This document shows, in pieces, positions 46,392-59,638 of a stretch of 64,000 nt of DNA. Made by a program: the position numbers and the translations under genes. Below the pieces are notes generated by a model. That model was not told the origin of the DNA. It worked only from the letters and a program-made list of their open reading frames with translations, and made no database searches. Every line of letters begins with the position of its first letter. Position 1 is the first letter of the stretch. Source of the DNA: Corynebacterium sp. KPL1814 (GTDB taxonomy: Bacteria; Actinomycetota; Actinomycetes; Mycobacteriales; Mycobacteriaceae); contig NZ_KI515777.1 of assembly GCF_000478175.1 (NCBI RefSeq), positions 102,085-166,084 on the forward strand, written 5' to 3'.

Positions 46392-47855
46392 ATGACCTGG
46401 TCGCTTGATCTCAGCTTCTGGCAGCTGATCTTCCTCATCATTGATTATTCCATCAAGATCATCGCCGTCGGCTTCGTGCCAGAAGGCCGCCGGCCCTCCA
46501 ATTCCACCGCGTGGTTGCTGGCCATTCTGGTGCTGCCCGTCATCGGCCTGCCACTGTTTTTGCTCATGGGCTCGCCGTATATCAACCGGCGCCGCCACCG
46601 CATCCAGCAAGAGGCCAATGAACGCCTTGAGGATATTTCCGCCCGCACCCCGGATCATCCCAGGGGCATCCTGTCGGCGGAGGTGGAATCCGTCATCAAA
46701 CTCAACCGCGAACTGACCGGCTTTCCGGCGCTCATTGGCCACAATCTGGGCCTGCATGCGGATTATGATGAATGCATTCGCGCCATCGCCGCGGCCGTGG
46801 ACCGCGCCGAAAAGTACGTCTCCATCGAGGTCTATATCCAGTCCTGGGACGAGGTCACGGATGTATTTTTCCAGGCCCTCGCCCGCGCCACCGCGCGCGG
46901 CGTCAAGGTTCGCCTGTTGCTGGATCAGATTGGCAGTTTTAAGTACAAGGGCTATTCCTCGCTGGGGGACAAACTGACAGAGATCGGCGTGGATTGGCGC
47001 CTCATGCTGCCCATCCAGCTGCACAAGGGCAGGTTCCGCCGCCCGGATCTGCGCAACCACCGCAAGCTCGTCATCATCGATGGCGAGGTAGGTTTTATCG
47101 GTTCCATCAACCTGATCAAGCGCCAATATAAAACCACTGACCGCTTTTGGATCGATTACATGGTGGAGTTATCCGGCCCCATCGTCACCGCCATGAACGC
47201 GGTCTTCGCGGTGGATTGGTACACCGAATCCGGCGAGAACCTCCCGCTAGATGAGCTGCCCTATGACGATGCCCAAACCGTCGATGCCAACTACCTGCAG
47301 ATGATTCCCTCCGGCCCCGGCTATACCACCGAGCCGAACCTGCGCATGTTTAACTCCCTGGTGCATCACGCCAAGCAGCGCCTCGTGCTGTGCTCGCCGT
47401 ATTTCGTGCCGGATGAATCCCTCTTAGAGGCCGTGACCACCGCCTGCTACCGCGGGGTGGATGTGGAGCTTTATGTCTCCGATACCGCAGACCAATTCAT
47501 GGTCAACCACGCCCAGTCCTCGTATTACCAGGCACTGCTTGAGGCCGGGGTGCATATCTACCAATTCCCCTACCCTTACGTTTTGCACTCCAAGTTCATC
47601 ATCACGGATCCAGATGACCAGGAGTTCAATCCGCTGTGCATGTTCGGCTCGTCCAATATGGATCCGCGCTCCTTCGGCCTCAACTATGAGACCACCATGC
47701 TCGTGGCCAAAGGCGATCTCCTCGCCCAGTTCAACCAGCTCGCCGCCAATTACCGCGCGGTGTGCCATGAGCTCACCCTCGAGGAGTGGAACCAGCGCGG
47801 TTTTGTCCGCCGCTACGTCGATAACGTCATGCGGCTAACTTCGGCCCTGCAATAA
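46392..47855 (+). CDS. cls: Cardiolipin synthase
   Basis: This 487-residue PLD-superfamily enzyme has two N-terminal TM helices (about 8-28 and 38-60; PLDc_N) and two HKD motifs, NHRKLVIIDGEVGF (about residue 222) and LHSKFIITD (about 398). It condenses phosphatidylglycerol to cardiolipin at the membrane. The ATG directly follows the xth stop. Confidence 0.92.
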   Translation: MTWSLDLSFWQLIFLIIDYSIKIIAVGFVPEGRRPSNSTAWLLAILVLPVIGLPLFLLMGSPYINRRRHRIQQEANERLEDISARTPDHPRGILSAEVESVIKLNRELTGFPALIGHNLGLHADYDECIRAIAAAVDRAEKYVSIEVYIQSWDEVTDVFFQALARATARGVKVRLLLDQIGSFKYKGYSSLGDKLTEIGVDWRLMLPIQLHKGRFRRPDLRNHRKLVIIDGEVGFIGSINLIKRQYKTTDRFWIDYMVELSGPIVTAMNAVFAVDWYTESGENLPLDELPYDDAQTVDANYLQMIPSGPGYTTEPNLRMFNSLVHHAKQRLVLCSPYFVPDESLLEAVTTACYRGVDVELYVSDTADQFMVNHAQSSYYQALLEAGVHIYQFPYPYVLHSKFIITDPDDQEFNPLCMFGSSNMDPRSFGLNYETTMLVAKGDLLAQFNQLAANYRAVCHELTLEEWNQRGFVRRYVDNVMRLTSALQ

Positions 47856-48199
47856 GCTTTGCTTGCCGATGCCCCAATAGCCCGCTCATAGGCTACCTAA
47901 ACACAAGCTTTCTTTTGCAGAGCCAGGATAAAACACCGCGCATTAAACCGCGCACTGTGTTACCGCAGAGATGAGTTTGTAGCCTACTTAATTGACTCCG
48001 GCTCGGCGTTCATTATTGGAACTAATTGCGAAAGATACGCCGGATTCTCCGCAGATTTCCCTCTTGTCTATTGCTTTTACTGTAAAGCCTGATCCTAGCT
48101 TCTGACATTGCCTATGCGCGAGAGCGTATCAAAAGCTTAGGGAATACAAGAGTGATCATATCGCGCCTATTCCGAAGAGGATTATTAAAAGGCGCTGCT
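47856..48199. other. Intergenic region after cls with nested inverted repeats
   Basis: No gene is seen in 344 bases. An 11-mer copy lies at 47861-47871. TAGGCTAC (47889-47896) pairs with GTAGCCTA (47979-47986), enclosing AACAC...GTGTT (47932-47936 with 47957-47961), a possible structured RNA or terminator. The rest is AT-richer and featureless. Confidence 0.5.
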
Positions 48200-48727
48200 T
48201 TAACGTCCAAAATTCTGTACGGCAAAAAGCTCACCGTTCGCCCCAACGGCAACGCCCGTGCCAACCGTTTTCGCTTCTGGGTCTAGCAAAATCTTCCTGT
48301 GGCTGGGAGAATTCAGCCACATATTCACCAGCTTCGCATCTGCGAAATCGTCCCATGCTTGAAGGACGTTTTCGCCACCGGCAGGAATACTATCCGGATA
48401 GGTTTCCCAGTGATTTGGCCGATGCTGCAAATCCCCTGTTCCCACCAAATGGTCGGCCCAGTCTTGAGCGATATTGTTTAACGCAGGGTTTTCTGTCACG
48501 GGATTTAAACCATGATCCGCCCTTGCTGCATTGACTTCGTTAACAATAGAGTGCGCACGCACCCCGTCAGGTTTCATGTTGCTAACCACTTCAGAAGCGT
48601 TACCGATAGGTCCTTGCGCCTTGGCTGGAGGGGTAGTTGCGGCTACCCCTCCTCCCACTAATGCTGCGCCCGCGATAGTCGGGGCTACAAACTTTTCAAC
48701 AGAATCTGGAAGCATTTCATTGGACAC
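48200..48727 (-). CDS. Secreted CAP-domain (SCP/PR-1) protein
   Basis: This roughly 175-residue protein has a leader with a hydrophobic stretch (FVAPTIAGAALVGGGVAA) and an AKA-type cleavage site, then a CAP domain (IVNEVNAARADHGLNPV, NIAQDWADHL, GENVLQAW, MWLNSPSHRKILLDP). Bacterial CAP proteins are extracellular and of unclear activity. GTG 48727 is preferred because GAGGGAG precedes it; GTG 48736 is possible. The gene stands alone in a lower-GC stretch. Confidence 0.8.
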   Translation of the reverse strand: MSNEMLPDSVEKFVAPTIAGAALVGGGVAATTPPAKAQGPIGNASEVVSNMKPDGVRAHSIVNEVNAARADHGLNPVTENPALNNIAQDWADHLVGTGDLQHRPNHWETYPDSIPAGGENVLQAWDDFADAKLVNMWLNSPSHRKILLDPEAKTVGTGVAVGANGELFAVQNFGR

Positions 48728-48809
48728 GCTTACCACTCCCTCGGATGAACTTGACTAAATTGCTCTACACAATTTCTTTTTCTTCACCTCCAACCCTAAC
48801 GAAAAAGAA

Positions 48810-48837
48810 AAATATTGTCAGTGTATAGACAATATTT
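48810..48837. promoter_or_regulatory. AT-rich operator-like palindrome
   Basis: AAATATTGTC (48810-48819) and GACAATATTT (48828-48837) are exact inverted repeats with an 8-base spacer, 83 bases upstream of the CAP gene start. Confidence 0.6.
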
Positions 48838-48984
48838 AAACTGAATTTCCGATATACTTAAATTATATTTAATGGTGCCAAGATTTTAATCTGCGGTGTG
48901 CGCCTTTCCTTCGGGATCTCGGATAGATTCCCATCCGGAAAGGCTGCTTTTCCGAGCGAGCTATTAACCACCACCAATAAAAAT

Positions 48985-49010
48985 AACCGGCTGATCACAA
49001 TCAGCCGGTT
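48985..49010 (-). terminator. Intrinsic terminator of ABC-2 permease gene
   Basis: AACCGGCTGA (48985-48994) pairs perfectly with TCAGCCGGTT (49001-49010), loop six bases; in the minus direction ATTTTTATT follows. Confidence 0.88.
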
Positions 49011-49045
49011 ACCAGTCATGTCTCAAACAACAGACCTACCCTCGC

Positions 49046-49822
49046 CTAAGCATCGCGCTTGTGCAGCACCAGCACGCCAAGGGCCCACAGCACGGCGGTC
49101 CAGATGAAGAACACGATGCCGCTGCCTGCGGATTCCGTCCACAGTGCGTTATCCACTGGGACATTGAATAGCCAGTTCTGGAAAGCGGTAAAGGGCATAA
49201 AGCTACCGATCTTATCGCCTACCACGGGCATCATGCTGACGATTTGATCCACGCCCAAGTACAAAATAAGGCCCAGCGCCACAGAGCCCGCAGTCTGGCG
49301 AATGAGCATGCCGATGCCTTGGGCAAAGGCCACCACGAGGACCGCGGCCAGTGGGTACTTCCACAGCTGCTCGCGGCCGACTTCATCGTTCCAGGGGTCG
49401 AAGGTGGCGGAAATGGAGCTATCGGCAAGCAGATCCGTAAGCAGGTACGCGCCCACCACACCGATGAAGGTCAGTACGGCCGCGATGACCGCATATAAGA
49501 CCAGCTTGGCCACGGCCACGCTCCAACGCCGCGGGGAGGCCATGAAGGTAATGGCTTGGGTGCCAAAGCGGTATTCCGTGGTCACCAGCATGATGGCCTG
49601 AATCATCAGCACCGGCAGGCCCAGGGATACCAGGAATACGACGGTGAACTCGGCTCCAATAGGCTGAAAGCCCATATCAACGGCTTCCGGATCGAGCGGC
49701 TCAGTAAACGCAGCGGTGACACCGGCCCACCCCCACGAAAATAGAAGGAATAGCGCGGTGGTCCACCAGAAGGAGCGGGTGGTGCGCAGCTTAATCCACT
49801 CGGATTTCAAGATATTCAACAT
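49046..49822 (-). CDS. ABC-2 type transporter permease
   Basis: This 258-residue membrane protein has six TM helices and the start MLNILKSEWIKLRTTRSFWW typical of ABC-2 exporters of antibiotics or lipids. It follows its ATPase by six bases. The substrate is unknown. Confidence 0.85.
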   Translation of the reverse strand: MLNILKSEWIKLRTTRSFWWTTALFLLFSWGWAGVTAAFTEPLDPEAVDMGFQPIGAEFTVVFLVSLGLPVLMIQAIMLVTTEYRFGTQAITFMASPRRWSVAVAKLVLYAVIAAVLTFIGVVGAYLLTDLLADSSISATFDPWNDEVGREQLWKYPLAAVLVVAFAQGIGMLIRQTAGSVALGLILYLGVDQIVSMMPVVGDKIGSFMPFTAFQNWLFNVPVDNALWTESAGSGIVFFIWTAVLWALGVLVLHKRDA

Positions 49823-49828
49823 GGCGGA

Positions 49829-50812
49829 TTAAACCTCCTGCTCGTTGGGGCGGGCGAACCCACCGGATTGGCCTGCCTGCGCGCCCGAGGCACCAGGCGT
49901 GTCTGCGTGATACTGCACGGCATCGCCGGTGAGATCCATGAAGGCATCCTCCAGCGATGCGCTTTTCAGGGTGAGCTCGTGCAGCGGCACCCCGGTGGAA
50001 TAGGCCAGATCTCCCACGAACTCGGTGGTCTGGTTGATGACCTCGAGCCGCGGGCGGCCCTCCTCATCCTTAGATTCGGTAAAGGACACGCCCTCCTTCT
50101 TTAGGGCCTCACCGAATTCCGGGAGGTGGTTCGAGCGCACATACACCAAGGACTGCGAGTGGCCGCGGACGAACTCGTGGGTGGGTTTATCCGCAACCAT
50201 CTTCCCCTTGCCAATGACCACGAGGTGGTCTGCGGTCTGGGCCATCTCGGACAAGAGGTGGGAAGAAATCAAAATGGTGCGGCCTTCTGCAGCCAGCGCG
50301 CGCACGAGCTGACGCACCCAGCGGATGCCCTCTGGATCCAGGCCATTGACCGGCTCATCCAGGATGAGGATTCCGGGATCACCCAATAGAGCACCAGCAA
50401 GGCCCAAGCGCTGGCCCATGCCGAGGGAAAAGCCGCCGGCTTTCTTACCGGCGACATCGGAAAGCCCCACCAGCCCCAGTACCTCATCCACGCGGGAGGC
50501 GGGAATGCCATTGGACGCCGCCATCCACTTCAGGTGATTCGCGGCCGTGCGGTTGGGGTGTACCGCCTTTGCATCCAAAAGCGCGCCCACCTCGCGCAGC
50601 GGGTGCTCCAGGTCGCGGTAGGGTTTGCCGTTAACGCGAATCTGGCCCGCCGTGGGCTCGTCCAAGCCCACGATCATCCGCATGGTGGTGGATTTGCCGG
50701 CACCATTGGGCCCCAAGAAGCCGGTGACCACACCGGGCTTTACCTGGAAGGTGAGATCCTCAACGGCGCGGACAGACCCGTAATCCTTAGTCAGTCCCTG
50801 TACTTCAATCAT
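49829..50812 (-). CDS. ABC-2 type transporter ATP-binding protein
   Basis: This 327-residue ATPase has Walker A GFLGPNGAGKSTTMRM, signature FSLGMGQRLGLAGAL and Walker B LILDEPVNGLDPEG, with a DUF4162-like C-terminal extension (about 225-300). It pairs with the permease downstream. ATG 50812 is chosen (MIEVQGLTKDYG); GTG 50818 is possible. Confidence 0.88.
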   Translation of the reverse strand: MIEVQGLTKDYGSVRAVEDLTFQVKPGVVTGFLGPNGAGKSTTMRMIVGLDEPTAGQIRVNGKPYRDLEHPLREVGALLDAKAVHPNRTAANHLKWMAASNGIPASRVDEVLGLVGLSDVAGKKAGGFSLGMGQRLGLAGALLGDPGILILDEPVNGLDPEGIRWVRQLVRALAAEGRTILISSHLLSEMAQTADHLVVIGKGKMVADKPTHEFVRGHSQSLVYVRSNHLPEFGEALKKEGVSFTESKDEEGRPRLEVINQTTEFVGDLAYSTGVPLHELTLKSASLEDAFMDLTGDAVQYHADTPGASGAQAGQSGGFARPNEQEV

Positions 50813-50842
50813 GAGCACTACAGTGCCATAATTTTGGATACT

Positions 50843-51337
50843 TTACCGGTACAGTTTTTCCACCCGCTGCCGCAGGGCGGGAAAGGCATGGCGGAATGGC
50901 GCGATAAGCGGCAGGTTTTCCACCTCATCCAGCCCCACCCAGCGCAGCTCGTGCGATTCCTCGTTGGCGGTGGTGGGCAGGCGCAGGCCGCTGCGGGTGC
51001 GCGCTAACACGGTGGTATAGGTCCACTCCCCCGGCAAATCCCCCGCCGGAGGATAGGGCCCGGCCGTTACTTGGGTATCGAGCACCTCGACATCGGCAGG
51101 CGCGATGGCGCATTCCTCGTGCGTTTCCCGCAGCGCGGCCTGGGTGGGGCTTTCTTGTAGGTCCCGCGCCCCGCCGGGAATCCCCCAGGTATTTCCGTTA
51201 TTGGTCCACGCGGCGCGGTGTTGCAGCAGCACCTCGCGCCCGGCGACGAGGAAGAGGCCGGCGGCACCGAATTTTCCCCATACGCGAATGCCACTGGGGC
51301 CCGCCGCCCAGCCGTCTCCACTGTGAGGGTTATGCAT
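50843..51337 (-). CDS. NUDIX hydrolase
   Basis: This 164-residue hydrolase has a Nudix box GARDLQESPTQAALRETHEE, with the RExxEE core intact and the later Gly replaced by Ala. It likely hydrolyses nucleoside diphosphate derivatives. ATG 51337 is chosen because TAGGAT lies seven bases upstream as a -10 (leaderless); a GTG 51355 start is less likely. It is divergent from glnX, as mutT3 is in mycobacteria. Confidence 0.82.
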   Translation of the reverse strand: MHNPHSGDGWAAGPSGIRVWGKFGAAGLFLVAGREVLLQHRAAWTNNGNTWGIPGGARDLQESPTQAALRETHEECAIAPADVEVLDTQVTAGPYPPAGDLPGEWTYTTVLARTRSGLRLPTTANEESHELRWVGLDEVENLPLIAPFRHAFPALRQRVEKLYR

Positions 51338-51344
51338 ATTTTCT

Positions 51345-51350
51345 ATCCTA
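51345..51350 (-). promoter_or_regulatory. -10 box for leaderless NUDIX transcript
   Basis: TAGGAT is followed by AGAAAAT and ATG 51337 on the minus strand. It resembles a ribosome site but fits the -10 spacing. Confidence 0.4.
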
Positions 51351-51395
51351 GCCACACACGCGGGTAAATGGTGGCGCCTAGCACACTGGGGGCGT

Positions 51396-51401
51396 TATTC
51401 T
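51396..51401 (+). promoter_or_regulatory. -10 box for leaderless glnX operon
   Basis: TATTCT ends six bases before ATG 51408. Confidence 0.45.
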
Positions 51402-51407
51402 AAGTAA

Positions 51408-52852
51408 ATGACTGAGCAGGCAGTGCGGGTAGAGTCAGAGCGCGAAGAGGACGCTCACCCCAGCGATCACTGGCTGGATGAGGTTACCGCGCCCTCTCGC
51501 CCGGCCCTAAGCGGGCTGACCCACCGGGCCATGGAATGGTTTGCGGGCCCGGCGCGCCTGCTGCGGCGATTTTATTACTTCGCTTCCACCACCCCGGGCA
51601 AGCTTTTTACCGTCACCCTGATCCTCACGGTGGCATTGGGAGCCGCCGGCTTATCGATGTCCCAGTCTTCCGCCGCCCGCCACTCCGACCTCGACGAGCT
51701 GCTTAATACCACCGAGCCGATGTCCAATGCGGCCCACCACCTCTATAGCTCGCTATCGGTGGCCGATACCATCGCCACCACCGGGTTCGTGCAGGCCGGC
51801 GTGGAATCAGAGGGCAATCGCGAACGCTATAACGATGCCATCGATGCCGCCTCCATCGCCGCGACCGAATCCGTGCTGGGCACCACGCCTGACGATGCCC
51901 GCGTGCGCGATCTCGTCACCTTCATCCAGCGCGAGCTGCCCATTTATACCGCGATGATTGAAAAGGCGCGCTCGAACCACCGCGCCGGCAATGCCGTGGC
52001 TAACTCCTATATGTCCAATGCCTCCTCGCTCATGCGCGAGCACATCCTGCCGGCGGCATCCGAGCTATTCCAGCTGACCACTGCGAAGGTCAACCAGCAG
52101 CAGCAAAAGCTCACCTCGCCGCAGTGGGTGCCGCTATCTGGCCTTTTGGCCGCGGTTTTCTTCCTCATCGTGGCGCAGTGGTGGCTGTGGCGCCAGACGC
52201 GCCGCCGGTTTAACCGCGGCTTTTTAACCGCAACTGTGCTACTCTTCTTGGCCGTTTTCTGGGTCGCGCTGTCTAACTTGGCCACCTGGTCCACCGGCCA
52301 CCAAGGCTTTGAAACCGCCTCGCGCCCGTGGGATTCGCTAACGGCCTCGCGCATTGAGGCGCAGCAGGCGCGCACCTCAGAAACACTCGCGCTGGTGCTG
52401 CGCTCGTCTGAGGAAGATACGCTCGAGCGCTTTTCCGGATCGGTAGATTCCATTGAAAAGGCGCTGGGGGATTATGAAAGCGCGCTGCATGATGATGACG
52501 TCGAGGTCAACGATCCCGAGCTCATCCACAGCGCCCGCGCCGCCACCGAAAAGTGGCAAGACTCGCACGAAAAGCTCATGGAGGCGCTGAGCGAGGGCGA
52601 CTACGATGAGGCGGTCTACCAGGCCACCATCACCGATCCTGAGGATGGCGAGACCACCGCCGCGCAGTCCTTCAACGAGCTCGATAGCGAGCTTTCGGAG
52701 CTCATTGGCCAGGCGCGCATCGCCATGCGCACCTACCTAGAGCGCGGGCTGACCGCCATGACTGCGGTCTCCTCCGCCGTCTTCCTGCTCACCCTGTGCG
52801 CCATCTTCGCGGTGTGGCTGGGCATTCGTCCTCGACTGCAGGAGTACCTCTA

Positions 52853-52853
<1 letters not shown>
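51408..52853 (+). CDS. glnX: GlnX-like membrane signalling protein
   Basis: This 481-residue protein has four TM helices (about 65-85, 242-262, 272-295 and 448-470) and two extracytoplasmic helical domains (about 88-240 and 300-445) resembling four-helix sensory bundles. It corresponds to Rv0412c, which links the GlnH sensor to PknG in mycobacteria. The stop shares a base with the glnH start (TAATG), and the three genes form one operon. Confidence 0.8.
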
Positions 52854-56808
<3,955 letters not shown>

Positions 56809-56811
56809 GAC

Positions 56812-58035
56812 CTACTTAAATAGGCCGTCCTCGCGCGCCTTGGCGGCAACGTCTGCGGACTTCTGCGCGATGGCCAGCTCCTCATTGGTGGGAACTACTA
56901 GGACCTTGACCGGGGAATCATCGGTGGAAATGACCCGCGGCTCATCGGAGCGGACGAGGTTGCGCTCCTTATCAAAGTCGATGCCGTACATATCCAGGTT
57001 GTACAGCGCGTCCTGGCGCACCTCGGTGTCGTTTTCACCCACGCCGGCGGTGAAGGTAATCGCGTCCACGCGGCCCAGGGCAATCATGTAGGAACCGATG
57101 AAGCGGCGCAGCTGGTGGATGTAGATGTTATACGCCAGCCACGCGTCTTCATCGCCGTTATCGATGTGCTCGCGCAGCGTACGGAAGTCATTGACGCCCG
57201 CAATGCCCTTGACACCGGATTGCTTATTGAGCAGCTTATCGATCTCGTCGATGCTCATGCCCGCCTGGCGCACCAGGTGGAAGATGATGCCTGGATCGAT
57301 ATCGCCGGTACGCGTACCCATGGCGAGGCCGGCCAGCGGGGTCAGGCCCATCGAGGTATCGATGGCACGTCCATTGCGGATGGCGGCCGCGGAGGCACCA
57401 TTGCCCAGGTGCAGCGTGATCTGGTGGGTGTGCTCCGGATCGCGGTCCAAAATCTTCGGCACCTGCTGGGAGACGAACTCGTGGGAGGTGCCGTGGAAGC
57501 CGTAGCGGCGGATATCGTACTTGGAAGCAACCTCGCTATTGATGGCATAGAGCGCTGCGGCCGGCGGCAGGGTATTGAAGAACGCGGTATCGAAGACCGC
57601 CACGTGCGGAATATCCGGCAGGATCTTGCGCGCCACGCGGATGCCGTCCAAGTTGGCCGGGTTGTGCAGCGGGGCCAGCGGGATGAGGTCCTCGATCATC
57701 GATTCAATTTGATCCTCGATGAGCTGCGGTTCCGAAAAGAGGCGGCCGCCGTGCACCACGCGGTGTCCCACGGCGATGATATCGACGTCCTTCGGGCCCA
57801 CCTGATGATCATCCATCAGGTCAAAGGCGCGTTTTAGGCCAAAGGAGTGATCGGGAACTTCCAGTTCCTCGGTGACCTTTTCCCCTTTGACCTTGATGGT
57901 AATAGCGCCGCTCGGCTCGCCAACCTGTTCCACCAGGCCGGAGACGAGTGGATCATCGGTGGCAGTAGCGGTTGGGTCCACCAGCTGAAACTTGATGGAC
58001 GAGGATCCCGAGTTAAGGACCAGTACGTATGACAT
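56812..58035 (-). CDS. ackA: Acetate kinase
   Basis: This 407-residue enzyme interconverts acetyl phosphate and ADP with acetate and ATP. N-terminal [14 protein letters not shown], catalytic GHRVVHGG and [13 protein letters not shown], with Glu/Arg residues near GVGEND, are all present. The ATG abuts the pta stop, giving the usual pta-ackA order. Convergent with pknG (3-base gap). Confidence 0.95.
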   Translation of the reverse strand: MSYVLVLNSGSSSIKFQLVDPTATATDDPLVSGLVEQVGEPSGAITIKVKGEKVTEELEVPDHSFGLKRAFDLMDDHQVGPKDVDIIAVGHRVVHGGRLFSEPQLIEDQIESMIEDLIPLAPLHNPANLDGIRVARKILPDIPHVAVFDTAFFNTLPPAAALYAINSEVASKYDIRRYGFHGTSHEFVSQQVPKILDRDPEHTHQITLHLGNGASAAAIRNGRAIDTSMGLTPLAGLAMGTRTGDIDPGIIFHLVRQAGMSIDEIDKLLNKQSGVKGIAGVNDFRTLREHIDNGDEDAWLAYNIYIHQLRRFIGSYMIALGRVDAITFTAGVGENDTEVRQDALYNLDMYGIDFDKERNLVRSDEPRVISTDDSPVKVLVVPTNEELAIAQKSADVAAKAREDGLFK

Positions 58036-59403
58036 TTATTTCTCTCCAGCCTGGATAGCGGTAATGGCAACGGTATTGATGATGTCTGGAACGGTAGCGC
58101 CGCGGGATAGGTCATTGACCGGCTTGTTCAGGCCCTGCAGGATGGGGCCCACGGCCAAGGCGCCGCCGGTGCGCTGTGCGGTCTTATAGCCAATATTGCC
58201 GGCATCCAGATCGGGGAAGACGAAGACATTGGCCTTACCCGCGACATCAGAATCCGGCATCTTCTTCGCGGCAACGCCGGGATCGCAGGCGGCGTCGAAC
58301 TGCAGAGGGCCATCGACCTTGACCGAGGAGTCGAGCTTCTTGGCGGCCTCGACGGCTTCAATGGCGCGCTCGACGTCCGGGCCGGTGCCGGAAGCGCCGG
58401 TGGAGTAAGACAGCATGGCTACGCGCGGATCGATGCCGAACTGGGACGCGGTCTGCGCAGAAACCACGGCGATTTCGCCCAGCTGTTCCGCGGTCGGGTT
58501 CGGGTTTACGGCGCAGTCGCCGAAGGCCCACAGGCGCCCGCGCATGACCATCAGGAAGATGGAAGAGACCACCGATGCATTCGGCTTGGTCTTGATGATC
58601 TGGAAGGACGGCTTAATGGTGTGGGCGGTGGTGTGGGCGGCGCCGGAAACCATGCCATCGGCAAGCCCCTTGTGCACCATCATGGTGCCAAAGTAGGAGA
58701 TGTCCTGCATGGTCTCGCGGGCCTGCTCCAGGGTCACACCCTTCTTCTTGCGCAGTTCCGCGAAATCGGCGGCGAATTCCTCCGCAAGCGGCGATTCCAG
58801 GTGGTCGATGATATTGGCTCCCGAAATATCCAGCCCCAGCTCCTTAGCGCGGGCCTGGACATCGGATTCCTTGCCCAAGATGGTCAGCCGGGCAACCTCA
58901 TCGCGCAGCAGGGCATCGGCGGCTTCAAGGATGCGGTCATCATCGCCCTCTGGCAAGACGATGTGGGATCCAGTCGTCTTGGCTTGGTCAATGAGCTGCT
59001 TCTGGAAGAGGTCCGCGGACATGACGGGTGCGGTCTCCTCTGCCGCGCTTAAGGCACCTGGCACGGCCTCCAGGTCAGTGAAGACGCCTGCCACGGTGGC
59101 GCCGAGGGACTCTGCCTTGCGCCGTGCCAGCTCCGCGGCGCGCTCTGGGGCGCCGGAGATAATGACCAGCGGCAGGCCCAGCGCGGCGGCGACCTCCGCA
59201 TCGAAGGAGATCTCGCCGGTGCCTTGGACCAAGAGGGCACCGGCAGTAGCGGTGGGCGCGTTGGCCAAGACATCCGCCACGGTGGGGTCGAAATCTTCTA
59301 AGCGGATCAGTTCAGCGCCAAGGCTTTCCGCCAAGGCGGGAATATCGAGGCCTTCGAAGCCGCGGCCGATGGAGCTTAACACTGTGGACTGGGATGCAGA
59401 CAT
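58036..59403 (-). CDS. pta: Phosphate acetyltransferase
   Basis: This 455-residue enzyme makes acetyl phosphate from acetyl-CoA. It has a short N-terminal DRTGG-like domain (about 1-125) and the C-terminal PTA domain (AGVKKxPD-type motif, VLPEGDDDRILEAADALL and YSTGASGTGPDV). It forms the acetate overflow/uptake operon with ackA. Confidence 0.93.
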   Translation of the reverse strand: MSASQSTVLSSIGRGFEGLDIPALAESLGAELIRLEDFDPTVADVLANAPTATAGALLVQGTGEISFDAEVAAALGLPLVIISGAPERAAELARRKAESLGATVAGVFTDLEAVPGALSAAEETAPVMSADLFQKQLIDQAKTTGSHIVLPEGDDDRILEAADALLRDEVARLTILGKESDVQARAKELGLDISGANIIDHLESPLAEEFAADFAELRKKKGVTLEQARETMQDISYFGTMMVHKGLADGMVSGAAHTTAHTIKPSFQIIKTKPNASVVSSIFLMVMRGRLWAFGDCAVNPNPTAEQLGEIAVVSAQTASQFGIDPRVAMLSYSTGASGTGPDVERAIEAVEAAKKLDSSVKVDGPLQFDAACDPGVAAKKMPDSDVAGKANVFVFPDLDAGNIGYKTAQRTGGALAVGPILQGLNKPVNDLSRGATVPDIINTVAITAIQAGEK

Positions 59404-59456
59404 GCGGATTACCTTTCCTTTACCGTCACGGGAACACTGGGAACACGCGCCGTAAC

Positions 59457-59475
59457 ATTATGCCGTACATCACAG
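59457..59475 (-). promoter_or_regulatory. Candidate pta promoter with partial GlxR-like site
   Basis: On the minus strand TGTGATGTACGGCATA (59460-59475) matches the GlxR/CRP half TGTGA and the central TA of TGTGA-N6-TCACA but only three of five bases of the second half. CATAAT (59457-59462) overlaps as a -10. pta-ackA is GlxR/RamA/RamB-controlled in C. glutamicum. Confidence 0.3.
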
Positions 59476-59597
59476 TTACTAGCACGTGGTGACGACTCCA
59501 CTGTACGTGAATCACCCCCTCCCCCGCCCTTCCGCAACCTCCTAAACTGGGGGTAGATAACTCAGAGCAGTGTGGCATTTATCGCACTGCCACCGCG

Positions 59598-59603
59598 TAG
59601 AAT
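59598..59603 (+). promoter_or_regulatory. -10 box upstream of fprA
   Basis: TAGAAT lies 35 bases before ATG 59639, and AAAGGA is near 59621-59626 as a ribosome site. An inverted repeat GCAGTG/CACTGC (59567-59572 with 59585-59590) sits at the -35 zone and may be an operator. Confidence 0.4.
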
Positions 59604-59638
59604 GTGAGAAAAACCTAAAGAAAGGACACCCTAAACAA

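Larger units (their letters stand above)
48728..49045. other. AT-rich regulatory region upstream of the CAP gene
   Basis: This stretch includes a 28-base palindrome at 48810-48837, AT-rich promoter-like DNA to about 48890, arms CCTTTCC/GGAAAGG (48903-48909 with 48937-48943), CGGAAA/TTTCCG (48936-48941 with 48949-48954) and the terminator of the ABC-2 genes. No gene is visible. Confidence 0.55.

Noticed and set aside
51344..51350. AGGATAG as ribosome site of the NUDIX gene
   Set aside because: It coincides with TAGGAT at the spacing of the other leaderless -10 boxes, so a promoter reading is preferred.
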